Assembly: GCA_029204225.1 (NCBI GenBank)
Contig: CM055111.1
Location: 11,045,999 to 11,109,998, forward strand
DNA length: 64,000 bases
Direction of reading: 5' to 3'
From: Diphasiastrum complanatum
Taxonomy: Eukaryota > Streptophyta > Lycopodiopsida > Lycopodiales > Lycopodiaceae
In this document: positions 38,779-50,645 of the stretch, one piece after another
Numbering within the stretch: position 1 is the first letter of the stretch
Layout: every line of letters begins with the position of its first letter
Translations under genes and position numbers: made by a program
Notes under the pieces: generated by a model
What the model was told of the DNA's origin: nothing
Database searches by the model: none
What the model saw: the letters and a program-made list of their open reading frames with translations, nothing else

Positions 38779-40141
38779 ATGGGAACTATTGGAGCTTTCC
38801 TTCTTGGACCTAGTGAGAGGTTAAATTCTACAAACTACTCAATATGGAAAATGAGGATGGAGCCACTCTTATTTATCCAAGACCTCTTTGATATTGTCCT
38901 AGAATAAGAGGATGAGCCTCTTGGAGGACAAGAGTTGGTTAGATACAAGAAGAAGGCAAGACTAGCACTTCATTGCATCAAAATGAATGTTCGGCTAAGG
39001 ATAAGAGTGCTTATGATAAGAAACCAAATCTTACAAATTATGAGGAGAAGTGATAAAAAGTGCACAAGAGTATGTGTGCTAAAAGGATCAAGTCTCTCAA
39101 CAAAGAGTTGGCTTCTATAGGAGAAAAGATCCTTGATAATGAACTTGTACAAGTGATCCTAATTGGCTTAGGAGATCAGTTCTCCAATTTGGCTCAAAGT
39201 TTTGCCATTCAAGACACTTTTCCATCAATTGATAAGATCCATAGTGTGCTAGTGGCTAAAGAGTGCAGTATGCTCCATGCAAAAGCAAGGATGGGTTCCT
39301 TATCATTGCAAGATGGAGATGAGAAAGTACATTTTTCATTCAAGGGCAAGAATAAGACCAAAGAATCCAAGAAGGATCAAACAAAGGAGGCAAGGAGGAG
39401 GATCAAATATCAAGTTCAAAGGAAAAGGACAAGTCAAGGCTAAAGAGCATGAGAGGAGGAGAAAAAACAAGGAAACCTTTCGCATGAAGAGGTGGAGGAT
39501 GAAGGAGATCTATTCTTGATGGCATCTACATCCTCATAAACAAGCAATGGCAATTCAAGAGACAATTGGTGGATTGATAGTGGGGCAAGTTCCCACATGA
39601 CTTATGAAAATGACTTCTTCTCAAATTTACGCTACACTCTTTCAATGATGCTGAAAAGTTTGTCTTTATAGCAAGTGATGAAGAGTGTAGGATAGATGGT
39701 GTTGGTACCATCTCTTTGTGTCTAGAATCCTCAAAAAGTATGGATCTAGAAAATGTTCTTTATGTACCATCAATCACCAAAAATATGCTAAGTGTTGGTC
39801 AACTTGTGGAAAGTGATTTGGATGTCCACTTCAAGCATGGTGTTTGTTCTAGTTTGAAGAATGATAATTGCGTAGAACAAGGATCTATACATGGAAGCTT
39901 GTTTAAATTGGATGCTTGTGTTGCTATTGAGAATGCAACTACCAATCTTGGTGACAAGAAGCTTGCAAGGATTGAGGAGGAGCATCAAAGAGAAGAAGAT
40001 ATTGAGGATCAATCTCAAAACTCGAGAGCTCCAAGGAGGACTTCAAAGACAAAGGCCAAGTCATCAAATTGCATGCAAATTTTTCCATTCAAGTGTGCAT
40101 CTTGCAAGGGTGGAGAGCATTGGAGATACTACTATCTTTGA
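38779..40141 (+). pseudogene. Copia gag-protease fragment
   Basis: Starts at an ATG reading MGTIGAFLLGPSERLNSTNY, then SIWKMRMEPLLFIQDLFDIV, the N-terminal signature of copia gag. An in-frame stop follows. After ALHCIKMNV a stretch is deleted and gag resumes as IKSLNKELASIGEKILDNEL. The zinc knuckle is absent. The protease active site WWIDSGASSHMTYENDFFSN (about 39580-39625) is in a different frame from gag. YVPSITKNMLSVGQLVESDL marks the end of the protease/gag-pre-integrase zone. A Glu/Lys/Arg-rich tail continues to 40141. The element has no integrase or RT. Confidence 0.85.
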
Positions 40142-41623
40142 CTTGTTATAAATAGTGCTAGTAGACATGAATTGACTTGCCTCTTATCTTTAAGATTGAT
40201 GATGTTTAGTACTAAATTATATGACAAGACAATGATATTGGACGCTTTCCAATCTACATTTGTTGTTGATAAGACAATTTCATTGGATAACTATTTTTGT
40301 AATAGTTTGAATAGTGTCATAAAAGATGAAAAATTATTTGTTTTGGAAATCTTTGGGTCCTCATGATTTTTGTATGATCATTCCAATGTAAGGACCAAAG
40401 ATTATCCTACTTCAATGATAGGAATAATGGTAGTGTTTTGCTCTTCAAGTAGAGATTGTGGAATCCACCAAAGAAGTTGTCAATGGTGTAAATATGATCT
40501 TTTATGAGTAGAAGACTTGCAAACTTGAAGAAGAACCTTTGGATCATCACATTATTCAAATAATTGACGGATTGAGTCAAGTCAACAAGAAGAGCAAGCT
40601 CAAGACCCGAGGACTCCAATAAAGTTCTTGAGTAACAAGATGGAACCATCAAGGCTCAATCATATGAATCAAGCAAGGCAAGTTGGATTTAGCAACATTC
40701 TTTATGCACTTAATAGCTTAAAGATATATCATCAAGTGCACAAAATGCCTTGTAATTCATAGCTTGGCATGGTGTTTAGTTTTGAAGTGTGCTACATGTA
40801 TATAGACACATCTATGGAACATCTTGTAAGGGATCCTTTAAGAGGTGGTGAAAGATCCTTCATGGACATCATAAGATTGACAAATTAGGGAAAAAATGTT
40901 CAATAATATTCCTTATTAAATGATGTATTTTCACCTCACTTGAAATGGGAAAGAGATTTTGTACATACAATCCATTTCTCCATAGTAGTGCCTTATAATT
41001 TTTGGAGCACATTGGCAATCTTGAGGTTTCTACACATTTGTCTTGAGTTTTTGTGAATGATTTGGTATCCAAACTTAATTCCACTTAATATTTGATAATA
41101 GGCTGTACTGGAGTCCGTACCACACACGTGTGGGGTCAGAATTCAATGTTTGATGCTTTTGATTGCTCTTGATTGTTGGATCCAATATTGCTTTTCTAGA
41201 TCAAGATTTTGTGACTAGTCTTGCAATAGATAGGTGTATCAATCAATAAATAACTCTTGGAGCCTTATTTAGGTTCATTTATGGTCCTTATTATTGTAAT
41301 TTCAATAGCTTAGAGGTGGCTGAATAAAGCCTTAAAATCAAGGTCCTAAATTATAGGCTAATTTAAAGAGATTTTGGTGACAATGCATGTGGCACCTAAT
41401 CCAACTACCAAGTGGGTGGGGCTCTAATAGTAGGGTTAAGTCAATACTTAATGATGGAAAAAATTAATGCTGAGATCCAAGCTGATCCACTATTAGTTTG
41501 ATGAGGATCATTTTGTACATACACTTTTGAGATGATGAGATTGATACATGCTTGATTAATGTGATGTTTTTTGGGTCTATAATATGTTCATCGGGTCCAA
41601 AAGATGGTTTATCTGAACTTAAC
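40142..41623. other. No gene recognised; repeat-derived
   Basis: AT-rich sequence between two copia fragments. Short ORFs (40172-40366 +, 40407-40652 -, 40869-41084 -) show no domain. A CACACACGTGTGGGG palindromic patch lies near 41120. Confidence 0.4.
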
Positions 41624-41775
41624 AATAGTGCTATACTTCCTACACATGTGAGAGGTCATGAGGATTAGTAAATACTAATTTAATTGTGGTGTTCAAAGGC
41701 AATTGCCAAATTAGATGCAAAATAGGTAGATTTCATGTCTAGATTTATATCTATTCAATCTAGTGCAATCCTTGA
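41624..41775 (+). repeat. Left copy of an inverted duplication
   Basis: The segment from CAATAGTGCTATACTTCCTA through GGTGTTCAAAGGCAATTGCC and AGATTTCATGTCTAGATTTA recurs in reverse complement at about 42640-42832. The two copies flank a copia protease fragment of about 0.8 kb, resembling terminal inverted repeats. Confidence 0.75.
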
Positions 41776-41799
41776 TGCTTGATTCATGACTAGGAAGAT

Positions 41800-42350
41800 T
41801 CTTGGTGGATTGATAGTGGGGCAAGGCCTCACATCACAAGGCAAAGGAAATATCTCTCTTCATTTTCATCATATTCAACTTCTAAAAAGTTTATTCTTGC
41901 TATAGATGGTGATAAATGTGAGATTCAAGGGATAGGAACAATTCCTATTTGGCTTGAGTCAAGGAGGCAAAATTCAAGATGTCTTGTATGTTCCTTTGAT
42001 ATCTAGAAACTTTTCGAGTGTGAGTCAATTGATTTTTGACAATGGATGTGATGGCAAGTTTGATTGCAATGCTTGCTTTATGAAGAAAGGAAATGTCATT
42101 GCCAAAGGGATTAGAGATGGTAGGCTTTTCAAACTTGATGTTTGTATGGTAGCTAATCACCATGTGGATGTGACGAAAGGCAAAGGTAAAATTGCTTCTC
42201 AACATGAGAGATTGGAACACCCAAATCTCAGATCCATGGATATTGATGTTGATGTTAATGCCAATAATGATGTTCCACGTGTGAATGGAAGTGCTTCCAA
42301 TGTTTTCGGTGTCAAGGAATGGTGGATCTACTTCTTTCAAACTCTCCATA
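41800..42350 (+). pseudogene. Copia protease / pre-integrase fragment
   Basis: Reads DWWIDSGARPHITRQRKYLS at about 41800, the copia aspartic protease signature (Asp-Ser-Gly-Ala). After a frame change near 41950 it continues with VLYVPLISRNFSSVSQLIFD and GRLFKLDVCMVANHH, then decays. It differs enough from the 39.6-kb copy to be a separate insertion. Confidence 0.75.
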
Positions 42351-42639
42351 GTTAAGGATGATAGATATAATTTGGTCTACTTCTTATCATCAAGAGCTAT
42401 GATTTTTTTCATCGTGTAGATGTGCCAAGAAAATTTAGGCATAACCCTACTTCTTGATAATACTTCTAAATAGCTAAAAAATTTACACTTATAGTGGTTG
42501 TTGTACAAAATTCATTGTGGTGATGTTATTGGAGGAGGAAGATTGGTGTCTACATGCCTATAATTTCTTGTCTCTAGCTTGCATTGTGACTGATGTTAAA
42601 ATCAAAGGATATGAATCTCATTTGGATCTCTGATCATGA

Positions 42640-42832
42640 ATCAAGCATAAAGGACTCCATTTAGATTGAATAAATAGAAATCTAGACATCAAATCTACTT
42701 GTTTTGCATCTAATTTGGCAATTGCCTTTGAACACCATAAGTAAATTATGGTGTTCAAAGGCAATTGCCAAATTAGATGATCATCATGGTCTCTTACACA
42801 TGTGAAAAGTATAATACTATTGATGGCAAGAG
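42640..42832 (-). repeat. Right, inverted copy with internal perfect hairpin
   Basis: This is the reverse complement of the 41624-41775 segment. A perfect palindrome interrupts it: left arm 42707-42740, loop GTAAA, right arm 42746-42779, 34 bp each with no mismatch. The left copy has an unrelated short sequence at the same point, so the second arm was added only here. Confidence 0.9.
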
Positions 42833-43074
42833 ATGTATACTGATTCAGATTCAGAATTATAAATTTGTTTTTGATCAATAGTTTCTGTTTGTCTAAAATT
42901 GTCTTAAGTTGTCTCTTAATTCTGCATATTATTTTTGCATGCATATTCAATCAAGGCAAATATTGTTCGATTAGTACATAGATCAGATACAGACCCGATT
43001 GAAGACACTGATATCAGTTTGATTTATTCAAACTTTCATCATGTTCTCTGTGGAAGAATTATTAATATTTTTCC

Positions 43075-43145
43075 TACAGTGGTATCAGAGCTGTTGGAAT
43101 TGATACAGTGGTATCAGAACAAGTCAGAGTTGATACAATGGTATC
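43075..43145 (+). repeat. Triplicated tRNA-Met primer-binding site
   Basis: TACAGTGGTATCAGAG (43075), TACAGTGGTATCAGAA (43104) and TACAATGGTATCTTCG (43134) are spaced 29-30 bp apart. The first is the standard copia primer-binding site and follows an LTR-like end. It precedes the gag start of the next element by about 140 bp. Confidence 0.8.
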
Positions 43146-43216
43146 TTCGTACCCCTCTCAGCATTCTTCATACATCCATCAGCAAGCCGCATCTGGAGTT
43201 ATTCAGAAAATAGAAG

Positions 43217-45920
43217 ATGTCGTCGATCAATAATATTCAGGCTAAGATCACTATGATCTTGGACACAAAAGGTTCAAATTATTTGATTTGGAAATAAAAG
43301 ACTTCACTCATATTGAAGGGCAAAGGTCTATGGCAATGGGAAGAACCAATAGAGGAGAAGCCAGTAGCTACTCCTGACAAAGAACTTCGAGAATGGAGTT
43401 TGAGAAATGACTATAATAATTATTGTGTCTTCAGTGCATGACAATATAATGCTAGATCTTACATCAATTTTGAACGCAAAAGATTTATGAGAAGAATTGC
43501 AAACCAAGAATGAGACTCGATCTCGTAGTCAAATCATGTTCTTGGAAGACCAATTAACTTACCTACAGTGGGACGACAAAGACCTGAACACATTCGTACG
43601 AAAGATAAAAGACATGTTTATTTTCTTGCAGAATTCTGACGCAAAAGATACGATTTCAAAGAAAAAATAACTTAGTTATTTTCTTCGAGCCCTACCCAGG
43701 TCATTCCACACAACTCAAACTTTATTGGCAAAAGATGCGACAATGACACTTCAAAAGGCAATAGACGGAGTCAAAGAGGAAGTAGAAGCTCGTGAACGCT
43801 ATGACGACAATGGTGATTTCGAAAATGATCTATTTACTCAGAAGAATATATCTTCTAAGAAGTCTAAGTTTAAGAGAGAAGAATGAGTCTAAGAAAAATG
43901 AACGACAATCTGGAAAACAATAGAAAAATTCTGGTGATAAGAAGATCTGCAACAGATGCAAAAGATCAGGTCACACAAAAGAAAAGTGTTGCTTAAATCC
44001 AAAGATTGAATGTATTCATTGTCATAAACAGGGTCATGCAACAGTAGACTGTTATCAAAATCCCAAAAACAAAAGGGAGCAGAATCGAAGCAAACCTTCA
44101 GATTCAAACTATGTCAAAGACAAAGCAGAATGCTCTAGAGCAGTAGAAGACAGGACAACAAGGAACTCAGTAGCTTATGTTAGTGTTGATATATGTTGTT
44201 CAACAAATTCAATTCGAGAAGTAGTACTTGATTCGGGAGCCACCTCACATTTTGTTTCCTCGAAACAAATATTGTCTGAATACGAGAAGATGAACTATTC
44301 GAGATTCATTATACTTGGAGATGGTTCTAAGCACGTGGTAGATGGAACTGGTGTACTATGGCTGGACACGAATCAGGGTGACAAAAAACTGGAGGAAGTT
44401 CTCTATGTCCCTACTCTTGACAAAGATCTTCTATCTGTAGCTAAGATAGTCGATACATGCATGGCAGTAACTTTCACAAAGAACTCTTGTAAACTGTTCG
44501 AGGAAGATTCTGATAACCTAGTTGCTAAAGGCAACAGAGAAAGAAATTTGTATCACTTGAACATTCGAACTAGAATCGAACAAGCCAATCAAACTCAAGA
44601 ATTGACAGATATTCTATGGCACAAGAGACTACGTCACATGAACATGGAAGTCTTGTACCAAGCCAACAAAAGTCAGAGAATTGAAGGAGTCGAAATCAAA
44701 AGTAGAGATAATCGAACTACCTACGAATCATGTCTTAAAGGCAAGATGACTAGAACACCTTTCAGTAAAGATGTTTATAAAGCAACTAAGTACTTGAAAT
44801 TGTGCATTCAAATATTTGTGGACCATTTGGAGTATTGTCGTTGGGTGATGCAAAGTACTTCATAACGTTTATTGATGACTTCAGCAAATTCGATGTGGTA
44901 TACTTTATACGTACAAAATCTGAAGCTTTCGAGAAATTCGTTGAGTATACGAATTGGGCTGAGAAGCAGACAAACAATAAGTTGAAGCAGATTTGCACAG
45001 ATCGTGGAGATAGTACATTTCCAACAAATTCAAAGCTTACTGTACTGATCGAGATATTATGCATATGAAGATCGCATCATACACACCTCAACACTGTTGG
45101 AATAGCTGAACGAAAAAATTGTACACTTACGAAAGCTACTAGGTGTATGATGGCTCATGCGAAGGCACCAAAACAATTGTTGGCAGAAGCAGTGGCTACA
45201 TCAAATTATCTTCAGAATTGTATTCTGAAATCTTGAATACTAGATAAAACTCCTCATGAGATATGGTGAAAGTCGAAGCCAAATCTTGCACATGTTCGGA
45301 CATTTGGATGCGCAGTGTATATGGACATACCAGATAAGCTGAGAAAGAAACTTGATGAAAAGACAAAACAAGGTTTTCTGGTAGAATTCAAGCTATATAT
45401 TATCGTGTCTATGTACCCGAAACTGGCAAAATAAAAGTTGTTTGAGATGTTACATTTGATGAGTCGAAATACATAGCAGATAGTGATTTAGTCGGCTATG
45501 AAATTCTCAAAAACCATTATGAGCTACCAACGACGACTGACGAAAAACAAGTAGAAGATGAAAGAGAACTACCAGATTCAGAGGGAGGTCAAGATCGAGT
45601 ACCTAACAGACTCGAATCACCAGCTCGAATTTCAGCCAAAAGGTCGAATCAGAATCGAATTCGAACCTGTAGAATCGAACTCAAAACCACATGTGAGAAG
45701 ATCTGACAGACAACAAAAGCCAGCAGAAAGGTATGGCCAGGATGCTTTTAATACAACCATCCAATTTTGTGGTTTCTCTAACGAACCTCAAACATTCGAG
45801 GAAGCTATTGATGGACCAGATAAAGATTGCTAGATTCAAGCAATGGAGGATGAAATGTCATCCATGTATAAGAACAATGTATAAATACTTGCACCAATAC
45901 CTGATGGAAATTGACAGTGC
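43217..45920 (+). pseudogene. Copia gag-protease-integrase element (family C)
   Basis: Gag begins MSSINNIQAKITMILDTKGS with an in-frame stop after NYLIWK; at least two frameshifts follow. Gag has two zinc knuckles, CNRCKRSGHTKEKC and CIHCHKQGHATVDC (43945-44056). The protease is VVLDSGATSHFVSS (about 44221). The main ORF (44272-44865) continues through YVPTLDKDLLSVAKIVD to the HHCC region ILWHKRLRHMNMEV and YESCLKGKMTRTPF, where the first of the paired Cys is Tyr. The integrase core continues in another frame (44802-45068) with FITFIDDFSKFDVVYFIRTK, then many stops. The inter-domain region and RT start (RRSDRQQKPAERY, FEEAIDG) are visible to about 45850. RT proper and RNase H are absent. Confidence 0.9.
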
Positions 45921-46886
45921 AATAAATATTTTCTAAGTTGTTACTTAGGATAAAGGATGGCGTTCCGACATTCTAAAAAGGAAAATGACAAATAGTTTTT
46001 AACTCTACTTGTAAACTAGTCTAGATGTAATTGTGTACTTTAGTCATACTTATGTAGTTGTTGACTTTCAAGCACTGATTATACATTGTTAACCTTATAA
46101 TTTTGTAACTTTGAGTAGAGCTAAAACAATGTCCGACTTTTTACTCATGATATGGACAAAATTAGAGTCACCTAACTTGGTAATGACTACTTGGTGCGAC
46201 ATGGATAACAACTAAGAATATGTGTAGACACCTGTAGTTCCCACAATAATGTCCCTGTTCTAACACGATTGGTTTTGTGGATGGATGTAGGTGAGCGTTT
46301 TCTCCTCAACTGGGAGCTTTTGCTGATTGTTAGGTTTGGTCAATACGATATCTTTGACTGTGATGACTCTATACGAATTTGATTTACTTTAAGATTCTTA
46401 TGCTTGGTATCATGGTGATAATGTGCAGTTTTGTTAGATTTTTTAGGTTCAAACACACACATACCACTCATGTGTTGGAGAGGATCGCCCAAAAAAATCC
46501 AGCCATGCTTGGCTAGATTTGCCTTGTGACATTTCACCAACAATAGTGGGTTTTCAGTATTTCAAAGTTACTATTGACATTACTATCTTACATGGGTTAG
46601 CACCCATTTGGTTGTCACAAGAAGAATAAAACATAGTAACTAACCGAGAATCAGCATATTGCATGATAGGAGAATTGATTTAAGTTGGAGTCTTACAGAT
46701 ATTCACTTGCAATTATGCGAGAATGGTTTTGGAACTATAATCGGATGCTTAGATATCAACATAGCTATCATCTCCATGCATACTACTTCCAAAGACTCTA
46801 AAAATGTTTTGTAAATCGTTAATTGAGCATTATATTAGACTGAGAACTGATTCTACCAGCTATACGTCTACATAGTACACTAATAA
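45921..46886. other. Intergenic, nothing recognised
   Basis: This separates the truncated copia element from the phytocyanin stop codon. A 3' LTR for the family C element is not identifiable. It includes the presumed 3' untranslated region of the phytocyanin gene on the minus strand. Confidence 0.4.
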
Positions 46887-48421
46887 TTAAGTCATAAAAA
46901 TTATGCATCCAGCCATCACTGAGCCGAGTATCTTCGTTGCTGTGGACGTGAAAGAGCTCATGCGCTTATAAGTTTCTGCCTTGGAGGGCGTCCTGGGTGG
47001 ATTGGGAACAATAGAAGCAGGCGCAGGCACAAGGGGCTCTTTACCTTCAGCAGCATTAACCATGATACTTAGCTTCTGCCCCTGATCGCAGTGGCCAGGA
47101 ATCCCACATACGTAGTTGTGTTGGCCTGGATTTGGCAGCTCAATAACTGTTTTCCCATCACTGTATGTCTGAATGGGATTGCTTGGAGCACAGGAATTAT
47201 AATCAGCTGCTTCAACCACAAGAACATTGTGAAGATCTGAACGATAGTTGAATACTGCAAAGTGCAATAAGAGCGCTTCTTAGTCGATCGGGAACATAAT
47301 ATCACTTCTTTTTTAATCTACGGGATGCTACTCAGCAGCTCTTCTTTTCTTTTGAAATCCACAATCTGTTTCAATTAAAAGAGAAGTCGTCATTAAAGGC
47401 CACCCGTTGTACAGGATGCAGATCTACTGTTCAACATAACTACTTCTTCAAAGGCAAAAATAGCGATAGCGGTACGCCTTTATCGCAGAAATGATTTTTC
47501 GTTTATGTTACAAGATCTAACTTCCTAGAGATTTACAGGCCATACATGAACTGCAAACGGTCATAAATTTAGCCTCTAATTTGTAATCCTTATGCTTAAT
47601 CACAAAAACATTCTCCTACGTGTTACAGCCTGTCCAGTATGCAGGAAAATCATTTACAGTTGCATAGTGCAGTGTTCGGAGCAGCACGGACTCTGAAGGA
47701 TATTCAAAATACTCATGTGAGAATGCCAAAATTGGAAAACGTCAAGATTCAATCCTTATGAATTTCTTTATAGCTATTCAAATCCTCGAGTGGGCCCAGA
47801 ATATCGCCCAACCATCAGGAAAAGGTTTCTTAGATTAGATCTTGATTCTGCACTTATGTAAGCTTCGGGTACAGAGAGGGTAGTCGGAACGAATTTTACT
47901 ATTTTGAATGACCTCACATTTTTGCGTCAAGTTTCAAAATAGGAGGGGTTTCCAAGAGACTCGACTTGGCTCAAGAAACCGTTCAGAGTTTTGTTAGAAC
48001 AGACTAGCCTCAATGCGTTATCCAGTTTAGAGAATTACACAAAATAAGTAAGCATGTTAGATAACGGACAGTACTCTAAAAACTTTTCTTATTTAAAGAT
48101 TGATTCATATGAGAACTGACGTTCTGATTGAAAACATAAACTCAAAAAACATTATCGCGAGTAGGACGCAACGGAGAGTATATATGATTTATTAAGCTAT
48201 GTGCTAAAAAGGTTGCACGCACACAAACTATCACCAGCATGGAACGTATAATTTGAAGCCCAAGTGGTGTAGTTGACATGGCCAAAAGAAGGTAAAGTCC
48301 ATCCTGCTTCGTTACCAACAACGTACTGAACTGCAAGAGAGCACTTCACCAGGGCAAGTACACTGGAATATAATACAAAGGAAACAATATGTGCACTGTC
48401 TCTTCCCTGGCCAGGCTCCAT
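46887..48421 (-). CDS. Phytocyanin, stellacyanin-type blue copper protein
   Basis: Two exons, 48421-48223 and 47254-46887, with a GT-AG intron of 968 bp, give 188 residues with no stop. A hydrophobic signal peptide lies at about residues 8-30 (IVSFVLYSSVLALVKCSLA), followed by the plastocyanin-like domain from VQYVVGNEAGWTLPS. The junction reads AGDSL-LFNYRSDLHNV, as expected for the family. Copper ligands visible are His in LHNV, Cys in YVCGIPGHC, His in GHC, and Gln five residues after it (HCDQGQKL). Gln in the axial place is stellacyanin-like; uclacyanin and plantacyanin have Met. The Cys of YNSC and of GHC should form the usual disulfide. A Pro-rich stretch (VPAPASIVPNPPRTP) suggests an arabinogalactan-type linker, and a hydrophobic C-terminus (ILGSVMAGCIIFMT) suggests GPI anchoring. 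The likely place is the outer plasma membrane or wall, with a role in electron transfer or signalling that is not established. The ATG is chosen because it directly precedes the signal peptide. Confidence 0.92.
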
Positions 48422-49140
48422 GTCTGTAGATAATTTTATTTCTGACAAAAAAAAACGCAAATAAATTTTTAGCAGTATTACAAACAGGTTATGCAACGGG
48501 ATCTAACCTCAAATGTCAGAAACTAAACAACAAACAACAATAGGCTAAGTTTCCAGATGAATCAATACATAATGAATTGCATATATATTCACTTTAGGAC
48601 TCAGCTTAGCCATATAAATGCAAAACGAGGATACATGTCAAAATCTGGTTCTCCTGCACTTGAAAGTGTTGCCTCGAAATGCTTTCGACGAGCATGATGT
48701 CGACAAATCCTTGTAGATGGTGATCTGGAAACCATTTGTCAATACTTTGGAGAACAGAGAAGATGCAAGGCACGATAAACCAAGCAAATAGTGCATAAAT
48801 TCTAAGTAAAAGATGTTGATCCACCGTCTTTCCTCCTGAATCATCCAATGGCATGAGTTTGCACCGAACTAACATAGGATCCACTAGTTGATGATCACTT
48901 AGCTAAATCTGAATAACGGCCCCAATGGAAGTATAAGCTATTGGGTTTGAGTTTAAGTTAAGAGTTTCACTGTGCTCGCATTAGTATAGTCTCATATGTA
49001 TGGTGCTCTCTTGAGGTTGTCCAACTCCATAGCTACCTCCGTTGCTACTTTAGATCATCCACTACCTCATGCCTCTTATCTCATTGCCTTCTACCTTCAT
49101 TGCCCCTCCTACTTCCTACCTCCTACCTCTTGTCTTCATA
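48422..49140. other. Upstream region of the phytocyanin gene
   Basis: No recognised coding sequence. Minus ORFs at 48606-48884 have no domain. The promoter of the phytocyanin gene must lie here on the minus strand, but I cannot place a TATA box with confidence. Confidence 0.35.
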
Positions 49141-49265
49141 GTCCCATGTCACTTAGCTCCTACATCACCACCTCCCATCTCCATTGCCCCATGTCTCTTA
49201 TCTCCTACATCACCACCTCCCAACTCCTGTGCCCCATGTGTCTTAAAACAATGCCTCCACTAACT
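49086..49265 (+). repeat. 45-bp tandem repeat
   Basis: The CCCATGT motif recurs at 49143, 49188 and 49233, exactly 45 bp apart. Each of the first two is followed by CTCCTACATCACCACCTCCC; the third unit is partial. Being a multiple of three, it stays open and reads PMSLxSYITTSxLxC, but no protein family is recognised. The flanking sequence is Cys/Leu codon-rich CT sequence that looks like older, worn units. Confidence 0.8.
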
Positions 49266-49299
49266 CTCGTGTCACGCCTATAGCCTCCTACAAGATTTG

Positions 49300-49860
49300 T
49301 TGCTACCTCCATCTCTCATCATAGTTGCATTTATTGCCTCCAATGCTACCTCCGCTACAACATAAATCTATTAGGGCTACTATCCTCTTAGTGCACCCAT
49401 TACTACAAGTGGAGCTTGAAAAATTCATTTTGGTCATTCATAGGTTGGAGCACTTATCCATTCGAGAAACTTAGAGCCCGACGAGGGCCTTTGAAAAAGA
49501 TGTCTTTTTATTTTTTCTCATTTTCGTAGCCATGTGGACCAATAGAAACCTTGATATCAGGCTTCTACGTGACGTAGCTTTTCTCAAATATAATTACAAT
49601 GAAAAGTTTTTAAATATATAAATGTTTTGTTGGGCAGCATGTGGAAATGCTATTGGATGTTGAGGCCTGCCCTTCCAGCTCATCACTGCCCGAAGAGGCC
49701 CAAAAATATTGAAAATGAACATGACAGATGGTTGGATTGAGAAAATCGATGTAACATTAATGTAATTGCATTGTCAAATCATGGTTTACAGGGTTAAATA
49801 GAGTTAACTCGTAGCGCCAGATAGTTCAGTGTTTCAAATTTTTGCCTAGTAACACATATT
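49300..49860. other. Intergenic, nothing recognised
   Basis: No coding domain, array or RNA gene seen. Confidence 0.4.
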
Positions 49861-50410
49861 TTCAAATTACAGGAGGTGGAGCAACAGCAGCAGCAGTAGC
49901 AACAACAACAAGAAGAGCAGTCGTAGCAGCAGCAACCAGAACAACAAAGAAGTCCTTCCTCGACGGCAACCGTAGTAGGGAGAAACAATGCAGTTCTTGG
50001 ACCAGGAGCTTGCGGCATTGGGTGAGTTGCCGGTTCTAAATGATGCATTCTTTGACCCATTTCCACTAGCAATGGGCATGGACACGGTGGATTTGAGCAT
50101 ATTTGGTGACACCACACCCACCGTGTCATCCCCAAGTCACGGCTCGGTGATGGGTCCGATGATGTCGCTGCTGGTGGGTGGTTCTGATGAGGGCACCCCG
50201 ATTTCGCACACAACAAGGATGAAACAGAAGGCGACACACAGATGGTTTGGGAGAGGAACACACAAGCGAAAGAGAAAGAGTCCTCGCAAGGCAAGCTCTG
50301 CACCAAAGCGATGGAATCTTGCTAATCAGCTGCCATCACCACTACCCACACTGCCAACATCACCTCCACTGCCTCCACCACCTCCACCTCCACCTCCTTT
50401 CCATATATAA
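49861..50410 (+). CDS. Hypothetical ORF with broken poly-Gln leader and Pro-rich tail
   Basis: The ATG ORF (49988-50410, 140 codons) reads MQFLDQELAALGELPVLNDA, then FFDPFPLAMGMDTVDLSIFG. This acidic/hydrophobic N-terminus is followed by a basic patch (RGTHKRKRKSPRKASSAPKR) and a C-terminal poly-Pro run. Upstream, 49870-49945 is CAG/CAA-rich and in one frame reads poly-Gln interrupted twice by TAG. The composition resembles a transcription-factor or gag fragment, but I recognise no family. It could be part of a decayed gene whose other exons are lost. Confidence 0.3.
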
Positions 50411-50645
50411 CTAAGCAAGTTATATGGAATCCACGTGATAGTTGATCCATGAATTTGTACGACGACATAAGGCATCAAAGTTTCATCTATATACTCACTC
50501 ACATATGTGAATGCGTCCGTATTAGCCCGTTGAGTGGCAAGCGTGTCTACTCTACTGGTGAACATACAATAAATACGATCTAACTAATCTATAAACTGTG
50601 TGGGGGTTAGTAGATTGGCCAACTCTATTTTAGAGGACGACATTG
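50326..50645 (-). pseudogene. Unassigned minus-strand ORF with one internal stop
   Basis: From an ATG near 50643 the minus strand reads MSSSKIELANLLTPTQFID, a TAG stop, then LDRIYCMFTSRVDTLATQRA and TYVSEYIDETLMPYVVVQIH. It ends in a Gly run complementary to the poly-Pro code of the overlapping plus ORF. The amino-acid texture is protein-like; the family is not recognised. It overlaps the plus ORF by about 85 bp, so at most one is likely to be real there. Confidence 0.3.
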
